NCBI RefSeq assembly: GCF_022758885.1
Contig: NZ_JALEBH010000001.1
Coordinates: forward strand, 620,001 to 684,000
Length of the DNA stretch: 64,000 bases
From: Sphingobium sp. BYY-5
Lineage (GTDB): Bacteria > Pseudomonadota > Alphaproteobacteria > Sphingomonadales > Sphingomonadaceae
Direction of reading: 5' to 3'
Part shown: positions 10,417 to 23,046 of the stretch, one piece after another
How the letters are laid out: each line of letters starts with the position of its first letter
Numbering within the stretch: the stretch's first letter is position 1
Position numbers and translations under genes: made by a program
The notes under the pieces: model-generated
Database searches by the model: none
What the model was told of the DNA's origin: nothing
Seen by the model: only the letters and a program-made list of their open reading frames with translations

Positions 10417-12711
10417 ATGGCTGACGAAAATCTTCGCTACAAGCCTTATGACCATCCTGCTGGAGGTTGGGGGGCGGCAGCCGCGACTGCCAAGGTGCTC
10501 CTCGAACAGAGCGTCGTTACGAAGGGGTCACGTGCCCTCCTGGCGATGAATCAGCCTGGCGGCTTCAAATGTCCAAGCTGCGCGTTCCCGGACGCTGACT
10601 GCAAGAAGACGCTCGAATTCTGCGAGAACGGGGCAAAGGCGCTGGCGCATGAGGCGACCAAGTTTCGCGTGACGCGCGAGTTCTTCGCCCAGCACACGGT
10701 TGCCGAGCTCATGGAGAAATCGGACTATTGGCTCGAGATGCAGGGTCGTCTCACCGAGCCGATGCGATACGAGTCCAAGAGCGACAAATATGTGCCCTGC
10801 TCATGGGACGAAGCCTTCGCATTGATCGGAAAACACCTGCTGGCGCTGGACAGCCCGCATGAAGCCGAATTCTATACGTCCGGCCGAACCCCCAATGAGG
10901 CGGCCTTCCTCTATTCGATCCTGGTGCGCCAGTTCGGCACGAACAATTTTCCCGATTGTTCGAACATGTGTCACGAACCCACGAGCCGCGGTTTGCCGCC
11001 GTCCATCGGCGTCGGCAAGGGCACCGTTATTCTCGAAGATTTCGAGCATGCAGAGGCGATCTTCGTCATCGGCCAGAACACCGGCACCAATTCGCCGCGG
11101 ATGATGACCAACCTGGTTGAGGCACGCAAACGCGGCGTGCCCATCGTCGCGGTCAACCCAATGCCCGAACGCGCGCTCATCAAGTTCACCGAGCCGCAGG
11201 ACGTGATCCAGATGGCGACCTTCGGCTCGACGCCGATCGCCAGCGAGTTCGTGCATATCAAGATCGGCGGCGATCTGGCGCTGCTGAAGGGCATGATGAA
11301 GGTCATGTTCGAGCGCGAGGCAAAGGGCGAGAAGATCCTCGATCATGCCTTCATCGCCGAGCACACACTGGGAATGGAAGCCGTGCGCGACGAGGTGATG
11401 TCGCTCAACTGGGCCGACCTCGTGGCGCACTCGGGGATCGAGGAAGCGCAGATCCGTCGTTGCGCCGAGATCTACATTCGCTCCAAGGCCACCATGATCT
11501 GCTACGGCATGGGCCTCACCCAGCACCAGCTGGGCTCGCAGCTTCTCCAGCAGGTTGCGAATATCCTTCTGCTCAAGGGCAATTACGGTAAACCGGGCGC
11601 CGGGATTTCGCCCATTCGCGGTCATTCCAACGTCCAGGGCGATCGCACGGTCGGCATCGACGAGAAACCAACGCAAGCCTATCTCGACCGCGTCCGGGAC
11701 GTTTTCGGCTTCGAGCCACCGCGCGAACATGGGCATCACACCGTCGAGTCCGTCGAGGCGATGCTGAAAGGCACCGCAAAGGTATTCATCGGCATGGGCG
11801 GCAATTTCGTGCGCGCCGTGCCCGATACGGACATTTCCTATTCAGCGATGCGTAAGCTCGAACTCACCGTCGGCATCGCCACCAAGCTCAACCGCGGCCA
11901 TCTTGTCCATGGGCGCGATGCGCTCATCCTGCCGGTGATCGCGCGGTCCGAGCGGATCGAGACCTCTGCCGGCGAGCAGTTCGTCACGATCGAGGATTCC
12001 ATGTCGAACGTGACGGCGTCGCGGGGCGTTCTGACGCCGGCCAGCGAGCATCTCAAGCCCGAGGTCGAGATCGTCTGCCGCATGGCGATGGCCGCGCTTC
12101 CTGAGAGCAAGATCCCTTGGGAATCCTACATCCACGATTACACCCTCATCCGCGACAAGATCGCAGCGGTCTATCCCGAAATCTACGAGGATTTCTCGGG
12201 GCGGATCAAGGATCCCAAGGGATTCCATCTCGACGTGGCGCCGCGGCGCCTGGTCTGGCTCACCCCTACCGGCAAGGCGAATTTCCTGCTGCTGCCCGGT
12301 CTCGACGTCAACACGCCGGTCGATGATCCGGCCATGTTGCGGCTCGCAACGGTGCGCTCGCACGACCAGTTCAACACGACGATCTACAGCTATAACGACC
12401 GCTATCGGGGCGTTTACAACGACCGGATGGTCCTTTTCATGAACGAGGACGATCGTATCGCGCGGGGCCTTGAGCAAAGGGCGACCGTCGCGCTCGAGAC
12501 GATCAGCGACGACGGGGTCAAGCGGCGCGTCGATGCGCTGACGGTCATCGACTATCCGATGCCGCGCGGCGCGATCGCGGGCTACTATCCTGAGCTCAAT
12601 CCGCTCCTGCCGCTCGACTATTATGATCGCATGAGCGGCACGCCCGCCGCCAAATCGATTCCGGTCCGCGTCGTGGCGGCCCGAGCCACGAGAAGGGCCG
12701 CCATCGCATAA
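10417..12711 (+). CDS. FdhF/YdeP family molybdopterin oxidoreductase
   Basis: The 764-residue protein belongs to the formate-dehydrogenase-like family typified by E. coli YdeP (linked to acid resistance). The N-terminal block GFKCPSCAFPDADCKKTLEF and CENGAKALAHEATKFRVTREFF is diagnostic for this subgroup. NMCHEPTSRGL contains the cysteine expected to hold molybdenum. It lacks the N-terminal four-cysteine [4Fe-4S] motif of true formate dehydrogenases, so its electron partner and substrate are unknown. The cofactor genes fdhD, mobA and moeA lie at the other end of the island. The quinol oxidase genes start 27 bases downstream and may be cotranscribed. Paired operator sites lie upstream. Confidence 0.88.
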   Translation: MADENLRYKPYDHPAGGWGAAAATAKVLLEQSVVTKGSRALLAMNQPGGFKCPSCAFPDADCKKTLEFCENGAKALAHEATKFRVTREFFAQHTVAELMEKSDYWLEMQGRLTEPMRYESKSDKYVPCSWDEAFALIGKHLLALDSPHEAEFYTSGRTPNEAAFLYSILVRQFGTNNFPDCSNMCHEPTSRGLPPSIGVGKGTVILEDFEHAEAIFVIGQNTGTNSPRMMTNLVEARKRGVPIVAVNPMPERALIKFTEPQDVIQMATFGSTPIASEFVHIKIGGDLALLKGMMKVMFEREAKGEKILDHAFIAEHTLGMEAVRDEVMSLNWADLVAHSGIEEAQIRRCAEIYIRSKATMICYGMGLTQHQLGSQLLQQVANILLLKGNYGKPGAGISPIRGHSNVQGDRTVGIDEKPTQAYLDRVRDVFGFEPPREHGHHTVESVEAMLKGTAKVFIGMGGNFVRAVPDTDISYSAMRKLELTVGIATKLNRGHLVHGRDALILPVIARSERIETSAGEQFVTIEDSMSNVTASRGVLTPASEHLKPEVEIVCRMAMAALPESKIPWESYIHDYTLIRDKIAAVYPEIYEDFSGRIKDPKGFHLDVAPRRLVWLTPTGKANFLLLPGLDVNTPVDDPAMLRLATVRSHDQFNTTIYSYNDRYRGVYNDRMVLFMNEDDRIARGLEQRATVALETISDDGVKRRVDALTVIDYPMPRGAIAGYYPELNPLLPLDYYDRMSGTPAAKSIPVRVVAARATRRAAIA

Positions 12712-12738
12712 TCTGGAACGATAACGGGGGGAGGCAGA

Positions 12739-14151
12739 GTGTTCGCGGATCTTGACCCAGTGATACTTGCCCGTGCGCAGTTCGCGTTCACGGTCTCCTT
12801 CCACTTCATTTTTCCCGCCTTCTCGATCGGGCTGGCGAGCTATCTGATGGTGCTCGAGGGCCTGTGGCTGAAGACCGGCAACGGCGTCTACGCCAATCTC
12901 TATCGCTACTGGATCAAGATTTTCGCCGTCGCCTTCGGCATGGGCGTCGTCTCCGGAGTGGTCCTGTCCTACCAGTTCGGCACCAACTGGTCGGTCTTTT
13001 CGACCAAGGCGGGGCCGATCATCGGCCCGCTCATGGCCTATGAGGTACTGACCGCCTTCTTCCTCGAGGCCGGCTTCCTTGGCGTCATGCTGTTCGGCAT
13101 TAACAAGGTGGGCAAGGGGCTTCATTTCTTCGCGACGTGCATGGTGGCGCTTGGCACGCTGATCTCGGCGACCTGGATCATTTCGGTGAACAGCTGGATG
13201 CAGACGCCGACGGGCTACGCGATCAACGCGAAGGGCCAGTTCGTGCCGGCGGGCTCGTGGCTCGATATCATCTTCAATCCGAGCTTTCCCTATCGTCTCG
13301 TCCACACGGTCATTGCCGCCTATCTGACCACAGCGCTGGTGGTCGGCGCGGTCGGCGCCTGGCATCTGCTCAAGGATCGCTCGAACCCGGGCGCGCGCAA
13401 GATGTTCTCCATGGCGATGTGGATGGCGGCGCTCGTCTCGCCGATCCAGATCCTCGCGGGCGACCAGCACGGTCTCAACACGCTCGAGCATCAGCCGGTC
13501 AAGGTGCTGGCGATGGAGGGGGACTATGATCCGAGCCCTGATGGGGCGCCGCTGGTGCTCTTCGGCCTGCCGAGCAACGAGGAAGCGCGGGTCCGCTACA
13601 AGGTCGAGGTGCCTCATGTCGGATCGCTGATCCTCAAGCACGACCCCTATGCGCCGCTTCCGGGCCTGAAGGACTATCCGCGCGATATTTGGCCCCCTGC
13701 TCACATCATTTTCTGGTCCTTCCGGATCATGGTGGCGCTGGGCCTGGCCATGCTCGGGCTGGGATTGTGGAGCCTGCTCGCGCGGATGCGCAAGAAGCTC
13801 TATGACTGGGCCTGGTTGCACCGGGCCGCGGTTGCGATGGGCCCCGCCGGCTTCGTGGCGGTCATCGCGGGCTGGGTGACGACCGAGGCCGGACGGCAAC
13901 CGTTCACTGTCTATGGACTGCTGCGCACGGTCGATTCCCATTCGCCCCTGGGAGCGCCTGCCGTGGCTGCGTCGCTTCTTGCATTCGTTATCGTCTATTT
14001 CGGCGCTTTCGGTGCCGGCACATACTATCTGCTGCGGATGATGGCGAAGCCGCCAAGCGCGGGCGAGCCGGAGCCAGCAAAGGTCCCGCAGCGTGCCGCC
14101 GGCATCACCCCTGCGGCGGGTGTCGTCGCTGCGCCGTCGCGGGAGGCTTGA
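12739..14151 (+). CDS. cydA: Cytochrome bd-type ubiquinol oxidase subunit I (short Q-loop/CIO type)
   Basis: This 470-residue integral membrane protein forms the catalytic half of a bd-type quinol oxidase. The heme-ligand histidine is in SFHFIFPAF near residue 22, and the C-terminal signature EAGRQPFTVYGLLRT is present. The length (~470 rather than ~520) indicates the short quinol-binding loop seen in cyanide-insensitive oxidases (CioA). The start is GTG at 12739 with a strong GGGGGAGG ribosome site. It is followed three bases later by cydB. High-affinity oxidases of this type resist cyanide, nitric oxide and peroxide (family knowledge), which fits a stress island. Confidence 0.95.
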   Translation: MFADLDPVILARAQFAFTVSFHFIFPAFSIGLASYLMVLEGLWLKTGNGVYANLYRYWIKIFAVAFGMGVVSGVVLSYQFGTNWSVFSTKAGPIIGPLMAYEVLTAFFLEAGFLGVMLFGINKVGKGLHFFATCMVALGTLISATWIISVNSWMQTPTGYAINAKGQFVPAGSWLDIIFNPSFPYRLVHTVIAAYLTTALVVGAVGAWHLLKDRSNPGARKMFSMAMWMAALVSPIQILAGDQHGLNTLEHQPVKVLAMEGDYDPSPDGAPLVLFGLPSNEEARVRYKVEVPHVGSLILKHDPYAPLPGLKDYPRDIWPPAHIIFWSFRIMVALGLAMLGLGLWSLLARMRKKLYDWAWLHRAAVAMGPAGFVAVIAGWVTTEAGRQPFTVYGLLRTVDSHSPLGAPAVAASLLAFVIVYFGAFGAGTYYLLRMMAKPPSAGEPEPAKVPQRAAGITPAAGVVAAPSREA

Positions 14152-14154
14152 GAC

Positions 14155-15159
14155 ATGGGACATCTTGATCTCACCATTGTCTGGGCCTGCATCATCGGCT
14201 TTGCCGTTTGCGCCTATGTCGTGATGGACGGCTTCGATCTCGGCATCGGCATCCTCTTCCCGATCTATTCGGTCGGCGAGGAACGCGACCAGGCGATGAA
14301 CTCGATCGCGCCGGTCTGGGACGGCAACGAGACCTGGCTGGTGTTGGGGGGAGGGGGGCTGTTTGCGGCCTTCCCGCTCGCATACGGGATCATTCTGCCC
14401 GCGACCTATCCGCTGATGATCGCGATGCTCCTGGGACTTGTGTTTCGCGGCGTGGCGTTCGAGTTCCGGTGGCGCGACGCGGGCCATCGGCCGTTCTGGG
14501 ACATGGCCTTCTCGCTCGGGTCGATCGTCGCTGCTTTCGCGCAAGGGGTCACGCTCGGGGCGATCCTGCAGGGCATTCATGTCGAGCATGACGCCTATGC
14601 GGGAGGCTGGCTGGACTGGCTGAGTCCTTTCAGCCTGCTCACGGGCTTGGCCGTGGTGATCGGTTATGCCCTGCTCGGCGCGACCTGGCTCATCTGGCGG
14701 ACCGAATATCGCTGCCAGCAGCGGGCGCGACACCTGGCCGTCCCACTTGGCGTGGCGACGCTCCTGGCATTGGGGGCCGTGAGTCTGGCCACGCCCTTCC
14801 TCGCCTATGATTATTGGCGGCGCTGGTTTACGATGCCCGGCGTACTGCTCACGGCGCAGGTTCCGCTGCTTGTTATGATCTGTTCGGCGATCTTCTTCTG
14901 GAGCCTGAAGCGCGGCGCCGAACGCCTGCCATTCGTGATGGCGCTTGCCCTGTTCCTGCTCGGTTTCATTGGGCTTGGCATCAGCATATATCCCTATGTC
15001 GTGCCGCGCGCGGTGACGATCTGGGATGCCGCGGCGCCCTATCAGAGCCAGCTCTTCATGCTGGTCGGTTCGGTGATCATCATCCCTACGATCATTATCT
15101 ATACGGGCTGGGCTTATTGGGTGTTTCGCGGCAAAGCCGGCACGCACGGCTACCATTGA
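14155..15159 (+). CDS. cydB: Cytochrome bd-type ubiquinol oxidase subunit II
   Basis: The 334-residue membrane protein pairs with CydA. The N-terminal signature VMDGFDLGIGILFP and the block NSIAPVWDGNETWLVLGGGGLFAAFP are typical of CydB/CioB. It starts three bases after cydA stops, and its stop overlaps the start of a small third gene (TGATG). Confidence 0.95.
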   Translation: MGHLDLTIVWACIIGFAVCAYVVMDGFDLGIGILFPIYSVGEERDQAMNSIAPVWDGNETWLVLGGGGLFAAFPLAYGIILPATYPLMIAMLLGLVFRGVAFEFRWRDAGHRPFWDMAFSLGSIVAAFAQGVTLGAILQGIHVEHDAYAGGWLDWLSPFSLLTGLAVVIGYALLGATWLIWRTEYRCQQRARHLAVPLGVATLLALGAVSLATPFLAYDYWRRWFTMPGVLLTAQVPLLVMICSAIFFWSLKRGAERLPFVMALALFLLGFIGLGISIYPYVVPRAVTIWDAAAPYQSQLFMLVGSVIIIPTIIIYTGWAYWVFRGKAGTHGYH

Positions 15160-15275
15160 TGGGCGGTGAGACGTCCTTTCTCCAACGGCTTGGCTGGATG
15201 GTCGCGATCTGGGCAGGCAGCGTCCTCGCATTGGGCATCGTTGCCGGTCTCATCCGCATTGTCCTGAAGCCCTGA
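15159..15275 (+). CDS. Small single-pass membrane subunit, DUF2474-like (bd oxidase accessory)
   Basis: This is a 38-residue protein too short for routine gene finding. Its start ATG overlaps the cydB stop (TGATG). It has one hydrophobic helix (residues ~12-34, WMVAIWAGSVLALGIVAGLI) after a short polar head with RLGW. This is the pattern of the DUF2474 proteins found next to CioAB oxidases, functionally comparable to CydX (inference). Confidence 0.75.
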   Translation: MGGETSFLQRLGWMVAIWAGSVLALGIVAGLIRIVLKP

Positions 15276-15291
15276 ACTGAGCGGGACGGCC

Positions 15292-17205
15292 GTGGCACCT
15301 GACACCCTCAAAGCGCCCGTCGCGGAGGCATCTTCAAGGAAGCGCGCGCTGCCCGTCCTCGCGCTGACCGCGCTTGGTGTCGTCTATGGCGATATCGGGA
15401 CCAGTCCCCTCTACGCCTTCAAGGTTGCGCTGGCTGCTGGCGTGAAATCCGGTCTCGGACCCGGACATGCGGCGTCCGGTATTGCCTCGCTCATCATTTG
15501 GTCGCTCGTCGTCATCGTTTCGATCAAATATGCGCTCCTGATCCTGCGCGCTGACAATCGCGGGGAGGGAGGCGTGGTCGCTATGCTGGCGCTGCTTGGC
15601 GTCACCTCCGGATCCCCCAACAGCCGAGGCACGGCCCTGCTCGTGCTGGGCCTGGTCGGCGCCGCTCTCCTCTACGGGGACGGCGCGATCACTCCAGCCA
15701 TTTCGGTCCTGAGCGCGGTCGAGGGACTGAAGGTCGACGCACCTATGCTCGGCCATGCAGTGGTCCCCTTGACGCTTATAATCCTCCTCGCGCTGTTCTG
15801 CGTTCAGTCGAAGGGCACGGGATTTATCGGCAGGATCTTCGGGCCGGTCATGCTCTGCTGGTTCGTCGTCATCGCTGCGTTGGGTGTGGCCGCGATCGCT
15901 CGCCATCCGGCAATTCTGGCGGCACTCCTGCCTTCGCACGCGATAGGATTTCTGGCCGGAGCGCCGATCGCCGTCAGCTTCGGCGTCATGGGCGCGGTCT
16001 TTCTGGCCGTGACGGGGGGCGAGGCCATGTACGCCGACATGGGGCATTTCGGGCGCGGCGCGATCAGGGCGGCATGGTTCCTTGTCGCGCTTCCCGCGCT
16101 GGTCCTGAACTATCTGGGGCAGGCGGCGACCGTTTCCAGCGATCCCGCCGCCATCGCCGGCCCATTCTATAGCCTTGCGCCGGCCTGGGCCCATTATCCC
16201 CTGGTGGCATTTGCAACCGTTGCCACCATCATCGCATCGCAGGCGATCATCTCCGGGGCATTTTCGCTGACGCATCAGTCGGTCCAGTTGGGCTTTCTTC
16301 CCAGGCTGGCGATCTTCCACACGACGCGCGACGAGCGCGGACAGATCTACGTGCCGACGGTCAACTGGCTGCTCGCCGCTGCGACGATCGCGGCCGTGCT
16401 TATCTTCAAAACGTCCGATGCGCTGGCGGGGGCCTATGGGATAGCGGTTTCCGGGCTGATGGCGATCTCCACCTTCCTTGCCGCTCTGGTAGCGCTCCAA
16501 TGGGGGTTTCCGCCGGTGCTAGTCCTGGCGGTCAATGGGCTCTTCATGGCCGTGGACCTGTTCTTCTTCGGCGCCAATGCGGTGAAGCTCTTCGAAGGCG
16601 GGTGGTTTCCGTTGATGATCGCGGGCGCGATCGCCTTCCTGATGCTGACATGGCGCCGGGGCGTGCAACTGGTCGATGCCGCAAGAGCTGAGCGACGGAT
16701 CGAGGAGCCCCAGTTCATAGCGGCGCTCGAAACCAAGTCGGTCGTCCGGATCAGCGGCACGGCCGCATTCCTCTCGGCGGCGCGCAGCGGCATTCCACTC
16801 TCCCTGGCGGCCCATTTGCGGCACAACAAGGCCTTGCAGGACACGGTGCTGCTGGTCTCGGTCGTGACCGAAGAGGTGCCGGTGGTGGACCCTGGAAACC
16901 GGGCCGAAGTGCATGTGCTGAGCGCTGGCTTTGAGCGCGTGATCCTGCGGTTCGGCTTCATGGAGAGCCCCGACATCCCCGCCGGGCTGAGGGGTGCCCG
17001 GATTTGCGCCTCGGCGACCGATCTAGCGGACGCCACCTATTATATCGGGCATGAGACGGTCATTGCCGATCGGAAGGTCCGCGGGATGGCCAAGCTGCGC
17101 GAGTCCATCTTTGTCTGGATGCAGCGCAATGTGACGCCAACGGGCGCCTCGTTCGGGATCCCTTCGGAAAGCCTCGTCGAACTGGGAACAGAAATCCGGA
17201 TTTGA
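15292..17205 (+). CDS. kup: Kup-type low-affinity potassium uptake protein
   Basis: The 637-residue protein has an N-terminal block of about 12 membrane helices and a soluble C-terminal domain. The family opening LGVVYGDIGTSPLYAFK is present, followed by DNRGEGGVVAMLAL and YGDGAITPAISVLSAVEG. The start is GTG at 15292, 16 bases after the small oxidase gene, so it likely belongs to the same transcript. Kup takes up K+ with protons and is often needed under acid or hyperosmotic conditions. Confidence 0.95.
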   Translation: MAPDTLKAPVAEASSRKRALPVLALTALGVVYGDIGTSPLYAFKVALAAGVKSGLGPGHAASGIASLIIWSLVVIVSIKYALLILRADNRGEGGVVAMLALLGVTSGSPNSRGTALLVLGLVGAALLYGDGAITPAISVLSAVEGLKVDAPMLGHAVVPLTLIILLALFCVQSKGTGFIGRIFGPVMLCWFVVIAALGVAAIARHPAILAALLPSHAIGFLAGAPIAVSFGVMGAVFLAVTGGEAMYADMGHFGRGAIRAAWFLVALPALVLNYLGQAATVSSDPAAIAGPFYSLAPAWAHYPLVAFATVATIIASQAIISGAFSLTHQSVQLGFLPRLAIFHTTRDERGQIYVPTVNWLLAAATIAAVLIFKTSDALAGAYGIAVSGLMAISTFLAALVALQWGFPPVLVLAVNGLFMAVDLFFFGANAVKLFEGGWFPLMIAGAIAFLMLTWRRGVQLVDAARAERRIEEPQFIAALETKSVVRISGTAAFLSAARSGIPLSLAAHLRHNKALQDTVLLVSVVTEEVPVVDPGNRAEVHVLSAGFERVILRFGFMESPDIPAGLRGARICASATDLADATYYIGHETVIADRKVRGMAKLRESIFVWMQRNVTPTGASFGIPSESLVELGTEIRI

Positions 17206-17258
17206 GATGCTGCGGGAAGTCGCGGTTATCGTACCAGCAATTTGGGGCAGATTCTTGT

Positions 17259-17912
17259 ATGTCGATCGAGCTGCTGTTCGCACGCTACGGTGTGATCGCC
17301 ATCCTCTTCAGGGCAGGGCTCGAGGGCGAGGCGACAGTCATTGCCGGCGGTATATCGGCGCACCGCCAACTCATCCCGCTTTGGGAGGCAATGGTCGCTG
17401 CGGCTGCCGGCTCGTTCATGGTCGATCAGGCCTGGTTCTTCCTCGGACGCCACTGTCAGCATTATGCCTGGGTGCAAAAGGCCATGCGGCGGTCTGCGTT
17501 CGAACGAGCCACCACGCTCATCGGGAGACATCCGACGGCTTTCATTGTCGGCTTTCGCTTTGCCTATGGCCTGCGCACGATCAGTCCGATTGCAATCGGC
17601 GCGAGTTATGTGGCGGTGAAGACCTTCGTGCCCCTCGATGCCTGCGCAGCCTTCGTCTGGGGCACTGCCTTCACCCTCATCGGCTATGAGTTCGGGCAAG
17701 CCTTTTCCGGCCTTTTCCATGAGATCGGGCATGCAGCGCTCTACGGGTTGGCGATCGTGCTGGGGGTGGCGCTGGTGCTCGGGATCGTATCGCGCGTGAC
17801 CCACCGCAGCGACGGACGCCCATGCCCGTGGCGGATGGGTGTCGGACATTTTGTCTTCTGGCGGGCGGACATCCTGTCTCCCCGATCGATTGCCGATCCA
17901 ATAAATCATTGA
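17259..17912 (+). CDS. DedA family membrane protein
   Basis: This is a 217-residue membrane protein of the DedA/SNARE-associated family. These are flippases or transporters for undecaprenyl phosphate and other lipids (known for some members). The acidic motif is seen in LEGEATVIAGG and the basic motif in GFRFAYGLRTISPIAIGAS. The open frame extends upstream to 17202, but the ATG at 17259 gives the usual N-terminus. The last ~25 codons carry the two operator sites for groES, so the unusual tail (HFVFWRADILSPRS) may be shaped by DNA-level constraint. Confidence 0.85.
   Translation: MSIELLFARYGVIAILFRAGLEGEATVIAGGISAHRQLIPLWEAMVAAAAGSFMVDQAWFFLGRHCQHYAWVQKAMRRSAFERATTLIGRHPTAFIVGFRFAYGLRTISPIAIGASYVAVKTFVPLDACAAFVWGTAFTLIGYEFGQAFSGLFHEIGHAALYGLAIVLGVALVLGIVSRVTHRSDGRPCPWRMGVGHFVFWRADILSPRSIADPINH
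17844..17879 (+). promoter_or_regulatory. Tandem activator-binding sites for groES
   Basis: GGACATTTTGTCT (17844-17856) and GGACATCCTGTCT (17867-17879) match the island consensus GGACA-N3-TGTCY. The centres are 23 bases apart, and 83 and 60 bases upstream of the -24 GG of the sigma-54 promoter at 17932. They lie inside the 3' end of the dedA gene. Confidence 0.8.
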
Positions 17913-17931
17913 ATTTCGGTGCGACTTAAGT

Positions 17932-17947
17932 TGGCACGCCTATTGCT
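17932..17947 (+). promoter_or_regulatory. Sigma-54 (-24/-12) promoter of the groES-groEL-clpB operon
   Basis: TGGCACGCCTATTGCT matches the sigma-54 consensus TGGCACG-N4-TTGCW at every fixed position, with GG and GC ten bases apart. It lies 237 bases upstream of groES. The identical 16-mer occurs at 40116. No CIRCE element (TTAGCACTC...GAGTGCTAA) was seen. Confidence 0.85.
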
Positions 17948-18183
17948 CTCATTTCTGCCGCGAAGACATGGAGGGGCGCATGCGACGACAGCATTGATGG
18001 AGTTCGGCGTTTCGACGGAGGCAATGAACGGGTGGCGGGGCATTGGTCCTGGAGCGCGTTCACAGTTCCGCACGGGACGTCCTGGATTCCATCCTCATCG
18101 AACAGACCATGAAATATGGCGATTTCCAGCGTGTTCCACACCGTCTCGCTTAGTTGTCGCCTTTAGGTTGGAGGATAGCAGCG

Positions 18184-18471
18184 ATGAAGTTTCGTCCTTT
18201 GCATGATCGGGTGTTGGTGCGCCGTGTGGAAGCCGAGGAAAAGACCGCCGGAGGGATCATCATTCCCGACACGGCAAAGGAGAAGCCCCAACAGGGGGAG
18301 GTCATTGCCGCAGGGGACGGTACGCGCAGCGAAGATGGCAAGCTTGTGCCCCTCGACGTGAAGGCCGGGGACCGCATCCTGTTCGGGAAATGGTCTGGCA
18401 CCGAGGTCACCATCGATGGCCAGGAACTCCTGATCATGAAGGAATCCGACATCCTCGGCATCGTCTCCTGA
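18184..18471 (+). CDS. groES: Co-chaperonin GroES (island copy)
   Basis: This 95-residue protein caps the GroEL chamber. It has the standard start [14 protein letters not shown], the mobile-loop region [18 protein letters not shown] and the end [10 protein letters not shown]. The frame is open to 18154, but the ATG at 18184 has a GGAGG site and gives the family N-terminus. It is driven by the sigma-54 promoter about 240 bases upstream. It is presumably an additional copy; a housekeeping groES is expected elsewhere. Confidence 0.96.
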   Translation: MKFRPLHDRVLVRRVEAEEKTAGGIIIPDTAKEKPQQGEVIAAGDGTRSEDGKLVPLDVKAGDRILFGKWSGTEVTIDGQELLIMKESDILGIVS

Positions 18472-18539
18472 TGCGGTCCGGACCAATCTGTGACGGCGGA
18501 CAGTCAATACCCGTCGCGACAAGATCTCTTGCTCTCTGA

Positions 18540-20186
<1,647 letters not shown>

Positions 20187-20407
20187 GCGAATGGTCGCGG
20201 GAGGACGAGCCGATGAGGACTGCAATCTGACTCCCGCAACCTGCCAATCGGGCCGGGCACCCTCCACCTCTCCACCGGCTCGATTGGCACCTTTCGATGA
20301 ACCGTCACCAGCGCTCGCCTGCGGGGGCGACGTGACGATCCAAGATCATTTCGCGGGAACGGCTCGGTTGAGCGACCGCCGCGTCCATTGGAATTTTAGG
20401 AAGCGCC
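20187..20407 (+). other. groEL-clpB gap
   Basis: No gene is seen in these 221 bases. There is an imperfect inverted repeat, AATCGGGCCGGG near 20247 and CCGGCTCGATT near 20275. It could form an attenuating or processing hairpin in the groEL-clpB transcript. No operator pair or sigma-54 promoter was found here. Confidence 0.4.
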
Positions 20408-22987
<2,580 letters not shown>

Positions 22988-23046
22988 TGGGGCGCGGGGC
23001 GGCAATCACCGGGAGCGGTACCATCCAGACCTGAGGGAGAAGAGGA

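Noticed and set aside
11842..15231. 1129-codon open frame on the minus strand
   Set aside because: It lies opposite the YdeP-like gene, cydA and cydB. The translation is Arg/His/Asp-rich without domains; a codon-bias shadow in GC-rich DNA.
17948..18183. Short frames in the groES leader, for example from a TTG near 18044 ending at 18153
   Set aside because: No clear ribosome site and no family; treated as untranslated leader.
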